A stretch of 64,000 bases of DNA, taken from NCBI GenBank assembly GCA_963281255.1, contig OY725496.1, forward strand, positions 3,759,723 to 3,823,722, given 5' to 3'. Made by a program: the position numbers and the translations under genes. Of the stretch, positions 54,201 through 63,219 are shown one piece after another. Below the pieces are notes generated by a model. The model saw only the letters and a program-made list of their open reading frames with translations. It did no database searches and was not told where the DNA came from. Source of the stretch: Aphrocallistes beatrix. Lineage: Eukaryota; Porifera; Hexactinellida; Sceptrulophora; Aphrocallistidae. Each line of letters starts with the position of its first letter. The first letter of the stretch is position 1.

Positions 54201-57200
54201 GGGAGTTCCTATGAAAAAATAACTTCAATTTCAACCGTGGAACTATTCGCACGATCGAGTTCTATCAACATCTAAACTTTCTCAGAGGATACCTAGACCT
54301 TAAATGATTGTATAATCAACTTCATTAAAATAAATAACTTAAATTATTATTTAAGATTCGTTTTTGCATAGGGGAACCGAAAACAAAAGATACAGAAAGT
54401 ACTGTCAATCCTCTAACAGGCAGACTTAGCCTCTCACTGAAGTTAAATACCGTGAAGGCACAAGAGGTAATATCAACATTCCATTTGCACACATGCATAT
54501 CGAACTCATCTGGTTAATTTCCTCATTAGAAAGACGAGATAATACTACCGCTTGATAATCGAGATAAATCCCTATTTTTCTACATCAACAAAATATTTTT
54601 GAAAAGCGGGATGAAGAAGTTGGCAAAGCCATGGGATACTACTTACGAGTAAGTTGAATACGTACTTTTACTATTCAAATGACAGTGTAACATTGTAGTA
54701 TACATAAAAATTAATACATTTTTTCAAAATGAATTTACTGATGACTGAGTATTTAGACTAATTGCCATACGAGTATGGATGGCTCATTTAAATTCTATAG
54801 AGTTTGTTGTCCAATGCTCTCTCTGTGTCATTCAATGTGACACTCGTTCTTTCACCTGAACCCTGAAACAAATGAACTTCCTAATGGATTGTAACTACTG
54901 GTTATTGAACTGCCCACTCTTTACTTGCTGTGCGATGCGTACTTCAGTCTACTAAGTTGTTGAGTCCGCCTACATGGTATGCTGTTAAATCTATTAGAGA
55001 GAAATTCGGGTTTCAATAAAAAAATAGTGAACACAGTGTTAATGAGAAATACTGGTATATTCGAATAGTAGTGAATTTAAATACATATGTAGCAAATAAT
55101 TAAATTATATATTGTTCTATACTCGCCATATCCTGAAAATGACTATAAACTGACTATTCGGATTCATTATCTTCTGCTGTGTCCTATAATATGATACCAC
55201 AATGTGGAAGGAATGGAACATAGTCTAGAGCAGTAGTTGAATGTAGTTCGCTACTAAACTATTAGATACTATAGCATTTACTCCAACAACTAAACATGGC
55301 CTACTCAAAGGGAGAAAGTGGGATCTATGTTCAGATTCCAAGGCATCGGACTATTGAGCCTCCATTCGGAAATAGCTATACTGTGTACTGTGTGGAGGTG
55401 TTTAATGATACACAAAAACATAGTATAGAGAAGCGGTATCGTGAATTTTACAAGCTGAGAAAAAAGCTTAAAAAGGTTATAAAGCCGCATCCTAAATTCC
55501 CTCCAAAGAAAGTGGGTAAGAATGTGAAGCACGTTGTAGAAGTGCGGCAGGTGAAGTTAGAAAGATACCTGAACACTATAGTTCAGATAAGCAACAATGA
55601 TGTGCTCGCTGAGCTATTCCGCTTTCTAGATGTCATTCCTACCAGTAGTTCTGCTACGATGCAGAAGCATTTGGAATCTGACGCCATTAATGATAGATGG
55701 GATAACTTACCTCCGATTGCTCGACTTAACCTCGAGCCAACCAGTCAAGATATCATTTCGAACATTGTAACGGAGGGTATTATATCTTGTATATATGATA
55801 ATTAGCATTGAAAGCAAACTGTATTTTTATGTTACCTAATACCTTATGCTAAATACTTGATTTTCCCATGTACTTTATTTGAAATCCCACTTTATTGTAT
55901 CCTATTAAAAGTAGCATTATGTAAAGGGAATTATGAATCGTTACGCAATGACTGTCTGAGATTAGACATTATTCCAGAAATATGAAGAAGCTAGTCCCCT
56001 GAAGTTTAGCTTCTATGATCGCATTGAATTCACAATCGACACCTAAACCAGTTTAAAATGTGATATGTAAGAATAAATGACATCAAATGATGGACTTCAC
56101 TTCTCTTGATATATCAGCATATACTACTATTTTCACACTTGTGTGCATTCTGCATTGTTCTTTTATTTATTAAATCAATTAATAGTGACTCATGTTTGGT
56201 TCTAAATGTTTGAAATAGTTTCTCGCATGTTTGGTTGTCTTAATGAGGTTAATTAGGGAGTGATTAATCCGTTCTATTTTAGGTTGATATACAGGAGGGA
56301 TGAAGAGATATCAAACGTACGTTTAATATTTTAATGGCTACGTGGATTGGATGGTTAACTGAATTTGGTGACAGTTGCATTTAGATACCGTTGAGCATAA
56401 ATCACATCACCCGGGCTTTAATACATAATGAAAATATAGATTGACTCAGATTTTTACTTTGTACATCTCTTCGGTTCGGATTAGCGAGCAACACCGAGCA
56501 TGCTGTAGAATGATATCAAGGTATCCTAGGTCAGTAAGCAAGATTAATCATAGAAAACTGGAGTCAACATTAAATTCCAATCCTCAAAAATACTATCCAT
56601 CTCATGATTGAGAAACATTTAGGGAGATAGTCATAACCAGCCTAACCAAAAACTAGCCATAATGTCAAGTATCTTATTGAGATGAAATGTTTTTCGATTA
56701 GAAAACTGATAATGAATCAATTGATAACGGAAGTCCTCTCGAAATGAATGGTCAAGAACCTGACACTTTCAAGAGCTTTTTTCAAGTCCTAAAGCTATTG
56801 TCCCTAATTGGAACATATTCTCTATCTGCTGAGACAAAAGGTTTGATTTCACATTCAAATTATATACTGTATGACCATTAGCGATATTATGGTGTAGTTA
56901 TTGCATGCAAGCAATTGGCAGATAAATTAGATTGTAGATATCAATACATATTCCTTATTCTCTCGAGCAGATGCTACGCCTCCAGTCCTTCACGAGGGGC
57001 ATCACAGCAAAAAGGTCACTAATAAGATTTTGATGCAAATAAAGGTTAGATTGTCCCTTATAAAATCAGACTTGCTAATTAGATTATTGTAACTGAGTTT
57101 GACTATCATGAACAAAACACTAATTAACGTATGAGGATTAATTTGGAATTAATTCGATTAGGATCCTCTCGCCCTCACATCTAATGCTCTTCCAGAATGG

Positions 57201-60200
57201 ATTAGTCAGGTTCTAAGCACTTATTCATTCGTTATACCATTTGAGTGCCGATTAAAGTATTTCAAAAGCACTTCATTTGGATCTACAAGGTGAGTCCATA
57301 CTCCATACGAACATTGAGTGTTGGTTGTTTTAGTTAATTAATGTGTGTGGCAATAGGTCGATTATTTGGCTCCAAGAGAGGCACAAAGATGAGCTTGATC
57401 GTAACAGGTCCAACTTGAATGTGACCACCTTCAGGGCTGAAGAACACCACGAGTTTAGACTGGGCCGCCTGATAGTAGACAAGGTCACTGTTCCTAGAAG
57501 TTTGGTAGGTAGTGTACCTAGCAGTAGAGTGCATACAAATATTACGCAGCGATGTTATGCTGTTTTCAATAATTATTGCTTAAAAATATTATTAATGGTA
57601 ACTTAAATCATTCCAGACGATAGAATGGGCAAACAGGGTGATGGATGCAACATGCTCGAGGAGGGCTACCCTAGAGGTAAACTTCACATTGTAAACAGGA
57701 TATTTCGTTATATGGCAATTTTATTGCTGTTAAACTATTCTTATAGATACAATACGAAAACGAGGAAGGAACCGGGTTAGGACCATCTCTAGAGTTCTAC
57801 TCTCTTGTCGCTACTGAATTGCAGAAGGTGGAGCAGAATATGTGGATAAATGATTCATGGAAAGTAAGCTGTGAGGTGTATAATTCCATTTTAGACTTTT
57901 CACTTCAATTTCAGTTCTTAAAGCATAATTAACTAATTTAGATTTTACGCTAGAACTTTGGATGCAAACACCTCATGTCTTCCAAGTCCTAGTTTAGTAG
58001 AAGATGAAACCCTTTAATAAAATGGATTTAAAAATAACATGTGACTGAATAGATAATGCTTTCTTTTGTACCGAAATGTAGCATTATCTTTTAAAAAGAT
58101 TAGCAAGATTCTTCTGAGAACATTTTGTTATTCTCGAAAAAAATCCACTTTAGTGACTAGTTGTCTCGACTGTCATTAAGTACAAACGAAAAATGATTTA
58201 TCAAGGTTCTTTCAACCCCACTCATTTAATCGCTCTTTCTCACTACTTACTTTGGGAGATATCTTGAAATCCTTGACTGCCTTAAAGTTAAATTTCTGGA
58301 ATTTGTTAACCAATTTATATCTCCCAATCTTTACCAACCTACTAATTGATATCTCTCCTTCCACTTGTGAGTTCTCTTCTTTACAGTATTTCTCATAGAA
58401 TTAAGTAACAGCATTCCTGAACTTACCGTCTTTCGTTAATTCCAGCTATGCTTAGACGTGCTTTGAGGGAATAATTTAAATATTTCAATGCTGAAACGAT
58501 CGCCACTGTATGTTATGTTCGTTTCTGGAAACATCATAATTAGCCCTCTTTTCTTGTCGTGAAGTAGCGCGAAAATTCAAATCTACTGTTACCACATGGA
58601 TCAATCATTTCAATTGACCAATGTTTCTTCAAATTCCAATACGACATCTTGACTCTCCTCTCTCTCTTAGCAATAACATCCTCTCCGAACAATGGCGGGA
58701 ATACTTTAGTTAATGTTCAGAATGTACGTACATTCTATGTAGAACATATTATTTTCATTCGATATCTTAATTGCAAAATTCAAACATTTCTTAACAAATT
58801 TGGTATATTGCTAGAATATATCACATTTCAGCATCTCTACTTTATTTGTACCAACAGTACAAACTATATCGGCGGCATCAAGGTATAGCCAGGTGTATCA
58901 ATGGTCTTGTAACTTTGTTTGATCTCTTATTTGAATCAGGTAGAACAGTAGTTTGGATGATCGTACAGAACGGCATAGGTGGGAGTCTTGACTTCCACCT
59001 GGTTTCAATGTCTTAGAACTATAATATCCTTCTAGTACAACCGGCTCTCTCAATTGTTTGTGGAACCACTATTTAGAATTAAATGATTCATTCATGGACA
59101 TTTTTAATAAATTTTTAAATTCCAATAGCAAAAGACTGATCTTGAATCTGACAGTGAGGATGCAGCTGTAGCAGAAGCAGGAAGGTTCATACACTCCAAC
59201 CATGGTCTATTTCCTGCTCCCTACCCCCCTGATAGCGATGCTTGCACTCAGGTCTGTGAATTGTTCCATTTTCTTGGGATGTTTTTGGCTAAAGCACTTC
59301 AAGACGATCGGATCGTAGATCTACCTCTCTCGACACAATTCCTCAAGTTGCTGTGCTCTCATTCCTCCCTACCATTACAAGCAGTTGAAGAAGAGTTGGC
59401 GTGTCTTCCTACACCCGGTATGACAAGTATAATTTCAGATCTTTTAATTATCCACATCATATTATTTCAATAGCTACTAATACACAGTCCTTATTTTAAT
59501 ATATCGCTTCTGCCCTATGATACTGTTAGATTGTCATACATTATAATCTAAGCACCTAGTCAGCAGTTCGGCCATCTGAAAAGAAGGTTCAGTTCTTGAA
59601 GTGTATTCCACTTGCATTATTCTGAGTATGTCCATGATTCAATATGCGTTACATTATCACTTGTTTACTACAATACTAATTGCTGAAGATTAAGCGATAA
59701 ACTTCCTAATTGGCTGGTTAGCATTCACTTACTAAACCAGATGTTAATGCAAACTAGAATTCAGTGAAAATTTGAAATAATTCTAGGAGAATTAGCTATG
59801 ATTTTATTTCTCTTTCTAGATTATATTCCCAATCTCAAATTTTGCGAAATTATGGCAAAGCTCTTAATTTTAATAATATAACCTCTCGGATTACCCCTAC
59901 GCACTTCCATTCTTTTCCTTCCTCTAGGTTAATTCATGATTTTACTGAAATACCTCCATTATCAATTTTCCTAACGCTTTAGACGCATTTGGTATGTAAG
60001 ATTCTTTATCCAAATATGCGATGTTGAGATAGTATCAACACTATTCCCCGCCTTATGCAACTTTTACACCATTATGTGCATGATGATACAAAATTTCCAG
60101 TATACTGGAGGTTGCTAGTAAAAACTTGCAGGTAATGTTCTCCCCTGCTGCTTACCCATACACACTAACTACTTGATAATATTCGAAGCTAATTTCTGCT

Positions 60201-63200
60201 GTACTGTATATTTATGGCCATGGCATCATGTTTGCTTAACATTAAACTTGTCTAATTGTAATCATCTTGGTTGGAGTAAAAATGTGTAGAATTTGTAATC
60301 TCATACGTCTTCATATTCATAATCATTATTTGTAAGTTGGAGATTTGATTAGGCGATAGTATTTAAAACTGCTCGCGGTGCGTCGTGTGACCTGAAATAA
60401 GTATTACCTCAGTTCCAAATCCCTCCCAATTGCAATTCAAAGCCATATTCGCAGAGAGAGAGAGAGTGTGTGAGTTCCAACAATTCCTAAATGTCCATGT
60501 GCTGTTTATTAGGATTCTCTCATCTTTTCGCATTATTTTATCAGATTTCAATTAAAAAACGTGATCTCTAAGTTTACATCCACACGAGCCCAAGGCCTGA
60601 TATCACCTCTGTAGGATTGGAACTCTCCGACCTTGCCTGTATGGCGAACATAGTACATAGCAATTGGAACAACAAGCACATTATGTTATCTTGAATATAT
60701 TACCTAAAAGTGCAATTAAAATTTGAATCTCTCATTAATTAAATATATTTCAAAGGCAGATTACTGAAAAACTAATTAAAATTACTTATATGACAGGTTC
60801 AATGTATAATTTTCATTTCAGATTTGAGGACGACTAAAAATTTAGATCTGAGCAAGAAATCATTCGATGCTATCATAGAAAATTTGCCTGACGTTATTCT
60901 AACTAATTTTAATAATCATGATTTAAGATTGTGTATCCCCATCATGTTCTGTTTATAATATTCTACGTGGCTATAGATAGCAATAATTTATTCGGGTCAT
61001 TTTCTAGTAGTACTCAAATGTTACGGCTTATTAAACATCAAGAAAACCGTCTTACTTGCTTCTCTACTCATGCGTTTTTAAATTTGATAATCAAATTAAT
61101 TAATCTTACCTTAATCCCCCACACTAATTGACTTTTTGATTTTGCTCCTCTAAAATTGTGGAGTCAGATGTGATAGTTCTCACAGAGATGTGGTGATGTA
61201 ACAAGAAGTCTAACTTTGATAAGTTCTACCCTAGCTAAATATTCCTTATATCCCAAAACCTTTCCTTACCCTGTTCATTTGATCTCCTTTTGATCATTAT
61301 AAATAATTCAATTGTGGGAATGACTGACTCGATCGACTATGATAAATTATTTTAAAACATCTCTTAGGTGATACTTGTCCCTCACCGAAACAGGACACAA
61401 GAACTGAAAGCGAATCACAGAACAGAGAAAATTTAGGGAAACCGGCTTCGCGAAAAACTTTTATTGATGAGTGCTCAACTGTAAAGTTGAATGAGATACT
61501 CAACGATGTATGTCTGAATCCCACGAGCTGGAATATCAACTCTTCTCGATTTTTTGTAGCTTTATTTGAACGAAGTGATTAAAATAATTGAATTATTGCT
61601 TTAGGAAGACTTTAAACTGCTATATCCTGCATATGCATCACTAACTCAAGAGTTGAATCACGCATTGGGAAAACAACAAAAGATTTTACATGATTCCAGT
61701 CTCTCAGAGTTGGAGAAAACGGAACAACTCTTAGAATTAAAAAATTCGATCGAAAGTCTATAGTGAGTTTGTCTAATATCTACCAAGCAGTTGTTTACTG
61801 AATAAACTGCTACTAAGCCATTGTGTAAGCTTGTTCGCCGTCCTACATGAATGACAAGCTCCCTGCCTAATGTTCTGTTATATCTCTCTAGTATAAACTT
61901 CTCTTATTGCCCTGCAACGTGTTACGGGTTCAACAGCTATAACCTGATAACTGATGGAGAGGATGAGGTAAGGTACTTCGTATGCCATCTAAGTTTGTTA
62001 GTTATTTTCTTGAGTTGCGCTCCTAAGATAATTTAGTGCTACTCCCATAATATTTCTAAGTTCAAAGATAGCAACGCACACACTTACATGTATCACGAAT
62101 AGTACTATAATTATGTTGATACAATATCCATGCAATATAACGCTTTTTGATCTTTTCTCAACCTTTCTATTACACGACACTTTTTTCTGTAGACAGTTTC
62201 ATTAGATAATGCACGACTATACATTGATGCTCTACGAACGTTTTTATTTGGAAAAGGTATTCATCAGCAGTTGAAGGCATTTAAAGGTATTAATGTTATC
62301 ATCATATGATTTAAGCGCGCTTGTTTTATATTAAAACCTAACGCTAACATCTCTGATGTGGGCATTTCAAAATACTTCAGTTATCTTTATATTATAAATA
62401 TTTATTATGTTTCTAAGGATTTTTGTAATAATTAGAAAAAAACGTTCGGCAAAAAGATAACCAATGTAATTGTTCTAAATATTCCTACTGAAGGTTGATA
62501 GCTGCCCTATGAATGCCTAGCTTGTACACGACATTCACTTAAGGAGATTTTAAGATGCACAGATACATTACAATTCAATATTTGATTAACTAAAAAGTGT
62601 ATGCTTTCTTCAATATTGTTTTGATGTGAAACGATAAAACAATCCCGATTCATTAACGTATTAACGTATTAGTGTTAATTTTCTGCTAGAAATAAATATC
62701 CTGAACTGTGTATACGTACTTCCACATCAGTTCATTAATTTTAGCGATACGACACATTTTGGGAAACCGTGGTTAACTAATAAAATCGTTTTTTAATACG
62801 TTGGTCTCGTGTGCAGTCTGATGTACACATGCCCAACAGTATTTAAGAAATACTTTTTGGTACTATCATGAAGTATCGAGATTGATTAGCAGAATTTATA
62901 ATCCATTCAATGGTTTCAAATATTTCTATCAAATTTAGCTGGATTCAACAAGGTGTTCCCAATTGAAACTCTGCGTTGCTTCAGTGCGGAAGAACTTCGA
63001 CTAGTCGTGTGCGGAGAACAAGCTCCATCATGGACCAGAGAGGAACTCTTAAACTTGACAGAAGCCAAAAACGGATACGATAAGCTGAGGTGAATTGTGG
63101 CAGGCATTACCTGGGGACGTACGACTAGACATCGTTTATCTGCGTATTTGAATTACTTTAGCCCTGCATACCTGATGTTTATTGATGTTGCGACGAAATT

Positions 63201-63219
63201 GACTCCAGGAGAGAGAAAG
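32715..63219 (+). CDS. HECTD1: HECTD1 orthologue, HECT E3 ubiquitin ligase, 46 exons traced, 3' end outside window
   Basis: Exons: 32715-32857, 33453-33687, 33761-33985, 34438-34701, 35126-35184, 36736-36944, 37431-37507, 37603-37701, 37876-38008, 42246-42471, 42530-42674, 42747-42884, 44331-44556, 44833-44996, 45120-45210, 45490-45548, 45607-45711, 45817-45960, 46023-46114, 48645-48747, 50143-50277, 50416-50552, 51313-51453, 51535-51615, 51853-51951, 52073-52239, 52334-52386, 52549-52657, 52916-53079, 53622-53772, 54372-54466, 54530-54648, 56283-56316, 56702-56840, 56971-57044, 57162-57289, 57357-57504, 57617-57676, 57747-57863, 59129-59417, 61368-61507, 61605-61762, 61892-61967, 62193-62286, 62939-63089, 63162-63219. 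They sum to 2018 in-frame codons. Domains in order: armadillo-like N-terminus ([11 protein letters not shown]), ankyrin repeats (exons 7-9), KPYHW region (13), SUN-like galactose-binding region (23-26, LDLGLW..PN.YTLRHA), MIB/HERC2 domain (28-29, [13 protein letters not shown]), HECT N-lobe (from 37, [36 protein letters not shown]). The C-lobe Cys lies past the edge. Confidence 0.93.
35205..35560. repeat. Dispersed repeat copy in HECTD1 intron 5 (hairpin head + AT tail)
   Basis: Head at 35213-35270 with stem GCGAACA/TGTTCGC (35226-35232, 35236-35242) and second hairpin CGCC/GGCG (35248-35251, 35257-35260). The tail follows in two copies with AAAATATGATATT and GAATCTACAC phrases, matching the modules at 12985-13605. 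It is inserted in the same orientation as the copy at 13250. Confidence 0.7.
35770..36440. repeat. Repeat-associated block in HECTD1 intron 5 with short overlapping frames and a GC hairpin
   Basis: An 8-bp inverted repeat GTCTTATG/CATAAGAC brackets about 35795-35830. Two short frames overlap: 35835-36011 ([13 protein letters not shown]..., 58 aa) and 35902-36033 ([20 protein letters not shown]..., 43 aa). Next comes the hairpin GGCGCC/GGTGCC (36039-36044, 36050-36055) followed by six T, then an AT body with TGACGTCA (near 36133) and CAGTTTCTTCAGTCAATTG, shared with the repeat at 20365-20880. It is most likely part of one transposable element insertion with the block at 35205. Whether the small frames are translated is unknown. 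Confidence 0.4.
38103..42125 (-). CDS. SHOC1: SHOC1 (ZIP2-like meiotic crossover protein), intronless, nested in HECTD1 intron 9
   Basis: A 1340-residue protein. The central part (about residues 740-1080) matches animal SHOC1: an XPF-nuclease-like core with [14 protein letters not shown], a strand pattern like [13 protein letters not shown] and a helix [10 protein letters not shown]. Next comes a helix-hairpin-helix-like segment ([18 protein letters not shown], about 1075-1125). SHOC1 pairs with SPO16 to stabilise recombination intermediates and promote crossovers in meiosis. N-terminal 700 residues are acidic and poorly conserved; the C-terminal 200 are disordered and Asn/Ser-rich, as in relatives. 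The gene lies antisense in a 4237-bp HECTD1 intron, with only 94 bp from its stop to exon 9 and 120 bp from its ATG to exon 10, so its promoter must be tiny or inside the gene. Animal orthologues have many introns; this has none. Confidence 0.8.
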   Translation of the reverse strand: MPRFLHKNHSRVYAQEREDLFNRCLLVSPGAQFTSNSCIGTIQDQLYAPWEYDRVYSHLFIKDTRLMGERSVEEELKGLEYAVPLVESVSGCDWGVGEREVELELADGWSELSREIFYRDSTYAGMEYLPILDSLTEGVVSYLVEEMETCDYLSLNPDRYYPSVDKLVSRYKSRPVTDPLLGESGEFLLSESEFLAEDKVIGSGVRNRGGDEFVEIFDREVVEEDMMADGSLSLFEAPDVTGWGAGGMIDMLQEALHLRAEEMSPLSQVTDEKLRSDVKNLNPISVTELASGVEAQLEISLTEEAENLHRTHIPETESSLGELESPLVPDRLGPGLLSQLATDHSVLPLTPFLAPRHFLSPNTVEKCERALRRTNQVPEELGCMMLVEPEATKQLYYPAVEELIGRLRMRLDDVSSLDMELRWDPLTQYYAIIEHTLEILVKQSKLEVKSSEVNGYKTPIVPLYMEDLTKYDSLLPDLERESLDSVDGSGCLQVTAAATSLDWRVALDDGISEKPKVQINDHDTELETSTRIPRINNHHHTGIPRFPENSVSQTGSVFNQFDDIDSFLLLRQKGQSQRTPSPRVNTNPKRVCLLASPKPSKLVAEQIPLNALYREVLSLLVSYGDPILKQVQEYGHLHDSSFTTLLKSPHTLQFLLREYKHQWLEQDMPMDCEAWYRLRTICQLFCLVSSGTALLAASLNAAIDVLFEIVNKYKALVQDSLVTIGNSLVGMREKVQNSFHPKIIQTIYIILQNEMKFKKFSKVGIIVFDIECTFNLAGEMIGILESQVTKLNINLVKAPCNETYNYYHEVLLNAFDTSHCLLCESSSLSYEHFPWEKVSLMILYNLDENSGSLSLIKERAQENCKIHFLRTSMDMDISQLGSTLENASSEKTQNPNFIICSTSVNDEHGLLELVESKCNIFVVERDYRSLGLANYSPDFIVNASTCILLVHLSSLNSDANMEEIFNKLQNIRTAYNLCYILAYTRSTEEYMNGDTPNVLARLNNRISKLQEAHCTYKLKGSTETEGIASAIRSIVAQHSVAASEIEEIEIEASEQEKWLLSLKCINSCTALILLSKCPLRELIQQELDQLKGQYPDLPQQSLELFHQTCRQNYAEWSNLTVNANGKKSKKLREAMNRNSFENNDLTDNIPTLMIEEIQRNDTRPFCNDESRLKKNCSIMIENKTEDIKTGNDWKHFNNLSHLSQNANVHFKSKSDPSKIPTQESSQWLYRDEVRPTFAPEGILAFQQQEGFPAITNTQCNKYTFLDKQERYSSISGNELLPHSNHNTDLFSTDSRSSGLMHNVRGTNGTCHSLEKERGARHKELSCKQVPGVTQTKLIFK
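46340..48046 (-). CDS. Probable mitochondrial mTERF-like protein, intronless, nested in HECTD1 intron 19
   Basis: From the ATG at 48046 the protein has 568 residues. The N-terminus ([19 protein letters not shown], then RLFSVQS) looks like a mitochondrial presequence with a cleavage site. The remainder is all-helical, with repeated Leu/Phe/Pro spacing reminiscent of mTERF motifs ([16 protein letters not shown] near 500; [16 protein letters not shown] near 385). The family call is tentative. An open frame continues 30 codons upstream to 48136, but a T-rich tract ending in CTAG, 13 bases before 48046, and the presequence favour 48046. Antisense in a 2530-bp intron of HECTD1. If mTERF-like, it would act in mitochondrial transcription or ribosome assembly. 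Confidence 0.6.
   Translation of the reverse strand: MLRRVQITPITFYTLNLNRTRQHVIPRLIPSRLFSVQSIEEKEFRKGRHGYSPSLELDPFNLKERGDERKGTQVDAPEWDPRLTGKVRSTLEKFGISPEQIEVSPLGYSETRVLTLVQLVEHFSDQLPVLDRSMLLSVLLLKFVSVKLDTNKLKLAVQTIIDTGLDPARMLDKQPTLINLDLTKFTENAHSLINIIMEGGAGWRQLRFIWVVNNELRMLSNYAARNDQKQRSDEADLVDRMYQTGDDGRLSEFNIYHRIFQSVKKTVLARKQSDTAVYKTCEKVYSRLKRAVITELCLRHFGEVVMGICPEFMDNVMKHKGIGLKNGMWVEGFLSKVSASSILVKAEHTEEDMLSKISLLKEYGVDFDKNKIIIKYPQLLNVQFEDIQMSIEILKLSPFNLNKNDISRTFRREPSIFTMPTVLESTRQQILQIPILRNFCWYRLLKDKPRVLLINISKVFRILENHGFSDEEALTVLKGYQKFCNEIDIKSKELDKNLKPIITAVGLSQRINIIRKRISGITATQNPNSKALAPVGNEGSGMRVETYGELGELEDEFILDKSDIEIYS
48913..49056. mobile_element. 144-bp hAT-like MITE in HECTD1 intron 20
   Basis: Ends AGGCGCCGAACTC and GTTCGGCGCCCCTG are inverted repeats, and TTAGCAATC is present directly on both sides (48904-48912, 49057-49065). 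The 8-9 bp duplication and CAGGGG terminus fit the hAT superfamily. The interior is GC-rich with two CCCCCC tracts and no coding potential. Confidence 0.75.
49333..49692. mobile_element. 360-bp hAT MITE with perfect 8-bp target duplication
   Basis: Terminal repeats CAGTGGTTCTCAACC and GGTTGAGAAACACTG are classic hAT (Charlie-type) ends. CCGTAGAG occurs exactly on both sides (49325-49332 and 49693-49700). The interior starts and ends with GGGTGCCGC-like blocks and is otherwise AT-rich. The perfect duplication implies a fairly young insertion. Confidence 0.9.
51226..51277. repeat. (GTT)n microsatellite in HECTD1 intron 22
   Basis: About 16 uninterrupted GTT units directly upstream of HECTD1 exon 23 (begins 51313), so the repeat sits in the polypyrimidine/branch-site neighbourhood. 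Length variation could influence splicing. Confidence 0.9.
53825..54190. repeat. Divergent copy of the TGACGTCA-containing repeat in HECTD1 intron 30
   Basis: A GC-rich start (53835-53885, ending GCGGCCTTTTATC), then AT-rich DNA with TGACGTCA near 53992 and a TTCAGCTCTCTACGACG phrase comparable to that at 20660 and 36330. Similarity is partial; ends are not defined. Confidence 0.35.
55296..55805 (+). CDS. SNX24: SNX24/SNX22-like PX-domain sorting nexin, intronless, nested in HECTD1 intron 32
   Basis: A 169-residue protein consisting of one PX domain (about 8-120) and a short tail. PX signatures: YTVYCVEV strand, [16 protein letters not shown] (the RYREF phosphoinositide-binding arginine and tyrosine), PKFPPKK, and the [13 protein letters not shown] helix. 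The tail ends [18 protein letters not shown], comparable to the VVIEGVLHGIFY end of human SNX24, which distinguishes it from SNX3/12. It should bind PI3P on endosomes. Same strand as the host gene, with no intron, about 650 bp after exon 32. No acceptor close to the ATG was identified other than CTATAG near 55272. Confidence 0.85.
   Translation: MAYSKGESGIYVQIPRHRTIEPPFGNSYTVYCVEVFNDTQKHSIEKRYREFYKLRKKLKKVIKPHPKFPPKKVGKNVKHVVEVRQVKLERYLNTIVQISNNDVLAELFRFLDVIPTSSSATMQKHLESDAINDRWDNLPPIARLNLEPTSQDIISNIVTEGIISCIYDN
57864..59128 (+). other. HECTD1 intron 39
   Basis: 1265 bp. A sequence at about 58660-58725 follows a strong C/T tract and AG and looks exon-like, but it does not keep the reading frame, whereas exon 39 joins exon 40 directly in phase. 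Otherwise AT-rich without recognised features. Confidence 0.5.
59418..61367 (+). other. HECTD1 intron 40
   Basis: 1950 bp, the largest late intron. Contains a short (GA)n tract near 60450. A 41-codon frame after an acceptor at about 60833 ends in a stop and shows no likeness to HECTD1. No nested gene is recognised. Confidence 0.45.

Noticed and set aside
58662-58727. Exon-like segment after a strong C/T tract in HECTD1 intron 39
   Set aside because: Phase 0 reading gives an immediate stop, while exon 39 joins exon 40 in phase without it.
60835-60958. Candidate extra HECTD1 exon of about 41 codons
   Set aside because: In the correct phase it runs into a stop with no donor, and the sequence has no likeness to the family; 59417 to 61368 is in phase directly.
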